Assembly: GCA_047777345.1 (NCBI GenBank)
Contig: JBKEEJ010000044.1
Span: forward strand, 1-7,745
DNA from: Anaerocolumna sp047777345
Lineage (GTDB): Bacteria; Bacillota; Clostridia; Lachnospirales; Lachnospiraceae
DNA: 7,745 nucleotides
Reading direction: 5' to 3'
Under the pieces are notes generated by a model. The model had not been told where the DNA came from, did no database searches, and saw only the letters and a list, made by a program, of their open reading frames with translations. The position numbers and the translations under genes were made by a program. Below are positions 5,880 through 7,745 of the stretch, piece after piece; the first letter of the stretch is position 1, and each line of letters starts with the position of its first letter.

Positions 5880-5903
5880 TTTTTGTGAGTAAGCCCTTTT
5901 TTT
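5867..5903 (+). terminator. Rho-independent terminator, original end of the recombinase operon
   Basis: GGGCTTATTTACA (5867-5879) pairs along all 13 bases with TGTGAGTAAGCCC (5884-5896), including two T·G pairs, around a TTTT loop, and is followed by seven Ts (5897-5903). Removing the IS and one target copy would place this hairpin 8 bases after the stop codon of the second recombinase. It probably now stops transcripts leaving the IS. Confidence 0.9.
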
Positions 5904-6119
5904 AGTGCAAAAATGATAAAAATGTAGTATAATATGGTAAAATATGCATCTCAAAGTCAAAGATTTATAATATAGAACTTTGAATGATGTGATGGAAATA
6001 TGAGTTTATATTATGTTTGTCAAAATAAACATATAAGAATGAAAGCACCGATCAGTATTTGTAAGCAAATCTAGTCGGATTGTTATCTGATTTATGTTTA
6101 TAGCGTAAGGGGGATTATT
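5904..6119 (+). promoter_or_regulatory. Leader region with candidate promoters for the zinc-ribbon gene
   Basis: No gene was found in this 216-bp A+T-rich stretch. Two perfect TATAAT boxes occur at 5928-5933 and 5966-5971; neither has a good -35 (GTGCAA at 5905-5910 is the best, 17 bases upstream of the first). The second box lies between TCAAAGT (5951-5957) and ACTTTGA (5977-5983), a 7-bp inverted repeat that could be an operator. Further stems are TATGTTT/AAACATA (6012-6018, 6027-6033) and CCGA..ATTTG/CAAAT..TCGG (6048-6078). The AAGGGGG at 6107-6113 is the ribosome binding site of the gene at 6120. Confidence 0.4.
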
Positions 6120-7256
6120 GTGACTGAGGATAAAGCATTAATAAAAAAGGATTTGGTTTTGATATTAAAGTTAGACTCAAAGCTGAATTATGAGGACATT
6201 GGAGAAGTAAAACAGGTACATGCGGCTGCGGTTAACAGAAAATTATTTTCAACATCCGTGGGACAACGATATTTGAATAAGTTAAATCAAATTATTAATG
6301 GAATTGGAAAAGAAGAGTGCTTATTTTGCGGAGGTACTACTAATACAGATTCTGTAGTGTGTGCATCTTGCTTAAATAAATTAAAAGGATCATCTATAAA
6401 TTCGACACAAAAGAAGCCTGCTGAATCAAATGTAAATAAAGAAATGCAGAATAAGGTTGAGCAAAAAACAACCGAATCAGCAGTTGAGGATGCTAATAAA
6501 CAAAAAGAAATTCGAAGTAAAGATGATATAGTAAAGAATGCCGATAAAATGAAACAAGCCGTTATTGGTGCTGTAAATACGCAACAGTTAATAGAAAACA
6601 CAAAAAATATAATAAAGACAGCAGAAGAGAAAACACATATTATTGCTGAGAATATTTCTAAAAATGAAGATTACCAAAAAGCGAAAGAACATGCAAAAAA
6701 CATAGCAAAAGATGCCCAAAAGAATATTCGTAAAAATGTTGATTCAGTGAGTGAAAATAAACATGTTAATAGTTTGCTGAATAAAATAAACACGTTTTGG
6801 AAAGCAAGAAATAAGAAACAAAAATTAATCATTGTAGCAGTAGCAACCATATTATTAATTGCTTGTGTTGGGGGCATAGCTGATCAAGGAAATTCGACAG
6901 GGACAGGGGCTGTTGGAAATCAAAAAGAAGCGTATAAAGTGGTAAATTCGGAATATCCAGAAAAAGATGGATGGACAATTTCCGAAGGTACAACAACGAA
7001 AGTTCCGCAAGGTTGGTTTTGGACACCTATAGGAAAGACTAAAGATTATATGGCAAGCGAAGTAGTAGATTCGCAGGATGAAGAGAAAGTCAAAGATTTT
7101 TATGTTCAAATAGAGTGCTGGACATTTAATGTACATTGTAAGGGACCTACTCGGGTGCAAGGTGGGCAGATAATTGTGAATTCTGAAGGAAAGATGATGT
7201 GTATGGGAGTCTTCGATGGAGTGCCACTTTCAGATACTTTCTTTAGAATACGATAA
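6120..7256 (+). CDS. Zinc-ribbon, single-pass membrane protein of unknown function
   Basis: Not recognised as a named family. Layout of the 378 residues: an N-terminal ~60-residue predicted helical region; a zinc-ribbon-like CLFC..CASC (Cys67, Cys70, Cys81, Cys84); a Lys/Glu/Asn/Gln-rich, poorly hydrophobic stretch at about 90-225 with amphipathic, coiled-coil-like character (AKEHAKNIAKDAQKNIRKN); one hydrophobic membrane segment at about 236-253 (LIIVAVATILLIACVGG) preceded by KARNKKQK; and a C-terminal domain at about 270-378, with three cysteines (Cys333, Cys340, Cys361). The positive flank before the membrane segment predicts the N-terminal part inside the cell and the C-terminal domain outside. 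The start is GTG with AAGGGGG 6 bases upstream; the next in-frame ATG is over 100 codons in. It might be a sensor or envelope-associated protein, but nothing here fixes a role. Confidence 0.85.
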   Translation: MTEDKALIKKDLVLILKLDSKLNYEDIGEVKQVHAAAVNRKLFSTSVGQRYLNKLNQIINGIGKEECLFCGGTTNTDSVVCASCLNKLKGSSINSTQKKPAESNVNKEMQNKVEQKTTESAVEDANKQKEIRSKDDIVKNADKMKQAVIGAVNTQQLIENTKNIIKTAEEKTHIIAENISKNEDYQKAKEHAKNIAKDAQKNIRKNVDSVSENKHVNSLLNKINTFWKARNKKQKLIIVAVATILLIACVGGIADQGNSTGTGAVGNQKEAYKVVNSEYPEKDGWTISEGTTTKVPQGWFWTPIGKTKDYMASEVVDSQDEEKVKDFYVQIECWTFNVHCKGPTRVQGGQIIVNSEGKMMCMGVFDGVPLSDTFFRIR

Positions 7257-7265
7257 ATATGGTAA

Positions 7266-7301
7266 AAGGCATGAACACTAGACATTTTGTACTCATGCCT
7301 T
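7266..7301 (+). terminator. Hairpin after the zinc-ribbon gene
   Basis: AAGGCATGA (7266-7274) and TCATGCCTT (7293-7301) form a perfect 9-bp stem with an 18-base loop, beginning 9 bases after the stop codon. The T-run is poor on the + strand (TTAATAATT); on the minus strand the stem ends CCTTTTA. Probably a weak or bidirectional terminator. Confidence 0.5.
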
Positions 7302-7438
7302 AATAATTGGGATTTAATGTTAAAGTAAATTCGTTTTGTTGAAAAATAATTTTATGATGTAAAATTTGCCCAGGTAAGTGTTAAAATATAAACTGTTCGA
7401 TAAAATTTGTAATAAATACATAGGATGGGTTGGTAAAA

Positions 7439-7745
7439 ATGGAAAGAACAAAAAGTTCTAAAGGAAAAGTTGTTTTATGGTGTGTTATTGGAATGATTAT
7501 ATTTGCAGCTGTTAAATCGTTAGGTAATGGCGATGAATATAATGAAAATAAAGGAGCGTACAAAACTGCTTGTGAAACTGCGGAATTGGCAGTTCAAAGC
7601 AAGAAAGTCGGAGCAGAATGTCCTACAGAATCAAAAGTTGTTTATGCAAATGACAGGGATATAGTAGTAGCAGTAAAATATTGGATTACAGAAGAAACCA
7701 AAGATACATATTGGATTACCTTTGTTCAATGTTATGGGGAAGGAG
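7439..7745 (+). CDS. Putative membrane-anchored or secreted protein, 3' end cut by window
   Basis: The frame is open for 102 codons to the window edge. It starts MERTKSSKGK, followed by a hydrophobic segment at about residues 10-25 (KVVLWCVIGMIIFAAV), fitting a signal anchor or uncleaved signal peptide. A presumed extracellular part follows with AYKTACETAELAVQ, KVGAECP and VKYWITEETKDTYWITF. No family was recognised. Like the gene upstream it pairs one membrane segment with an outside domain beginning near an AYK motif, so the two may be functionally linked; similarity beyond that is too weak to claim. The ribosome binding site is weak: AGGA at 7422-7425 lies 13 bases from the ATG, and a TTG at 7430 is an alternative start. 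Possible promoter boxes upstream are TTGTTG (7336-7341) and TAAAAT (7360-7365), 18 apart. Composition is A+T-rich like the upstream gene. Confidence 0.75.
   Translation, partial: MERTKSSKGKVVLWCVIGMIIFAAVKSLGNGDEYNENKGAYKTACETAELAVQSKKVGAECPTESKVVYANDRDIVVAVKYWITEETKDTYWITFVQCYGEG

Noticed and set aside
6000..6074. A 24-codon frame in the leader of the zinc-ribbon gene (MSLYYVC...)
   Set aside because: Weak ribosome binding site, short length and no recognisable features; a leader peptide cannot be excluded but is not supported.
6287..6601. A 104-codon minus-strand frame
   Set aside because: It is antisense to the well-supported gene at 6120-7256 and reflects that gene's A-rich, lysine-rich composition.

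Overview
The window looks like accessory DNA from a low-GC Firmicute, probably Clostridia (Lachnospiraceae or Clostridium-like). This rests on the A+T-rich intergenic DNA, the strong purine-rich AGGAGG-type ribosome binding sites, tandem large serine recombinases with zinc ribbons, a cysteine-rich IS30-type transposase and a group II intron. The lineage is an inference from gene types; there is no rRNA or tRNA to anchor it. All genes read on the + strand.

Left part (1-1422): the 3' portion of a group II intron. It holds the reverse transcriptase/maturase gene and, directly after its stop codon, foldable domains V and VI with a bulged branch-point A. The intron 5' end lies outside the window. 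A ~110-bp spacer (1423-1531) follows, with a possible gene remnant and a candidate promoter.

Centre-left (1532-4079): two overlapping genes for large serine recombinases, the integrase type that moves conjugative transposons, SCC-like islands and prophages. The second gene starts inside the first, and 137 bp are read in two frames. These genes probably mark one end of an integrated element.

Centre-right (4101-5866): a 1,766-bp IS30-family insertion sequence. It has imperfect terminal inverted repeats, a 13-bp target duplication, a transposase with an N-terminal cysteine cluster, upstream insulation (terminator plus a start-codon-sequestering stem), and an array of about seven degenerate 20-21-bp repeats at its right end. 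It sits exactly in the rho-independent terminator that once closed the recombinase operon. The 13-bp duplication is the left arm of that terminator's hairpin, and the intact terminator survives on the right (5867-5903).

Right part (5904-7745): a leader of about 200 bp with candidate promoter elements, then two unrecognised genes that look like membrane-anchored proteins. The first is a 378-residue protein with a four-cysteine zinc ribbon, a long charged helical region, one membrane segment and a C-terminal domain. The second runs off the window edge and has an N-terminal membrane segment. Whether they are cargo of the island or flanking chromosome cannot be decided here.

Overall this is a nest of mobile DNA: a retroelement next to a recombinase cassette whose terminator has been invaded by an IS. 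No tRNA, rRNA or CRISPR array was seen.
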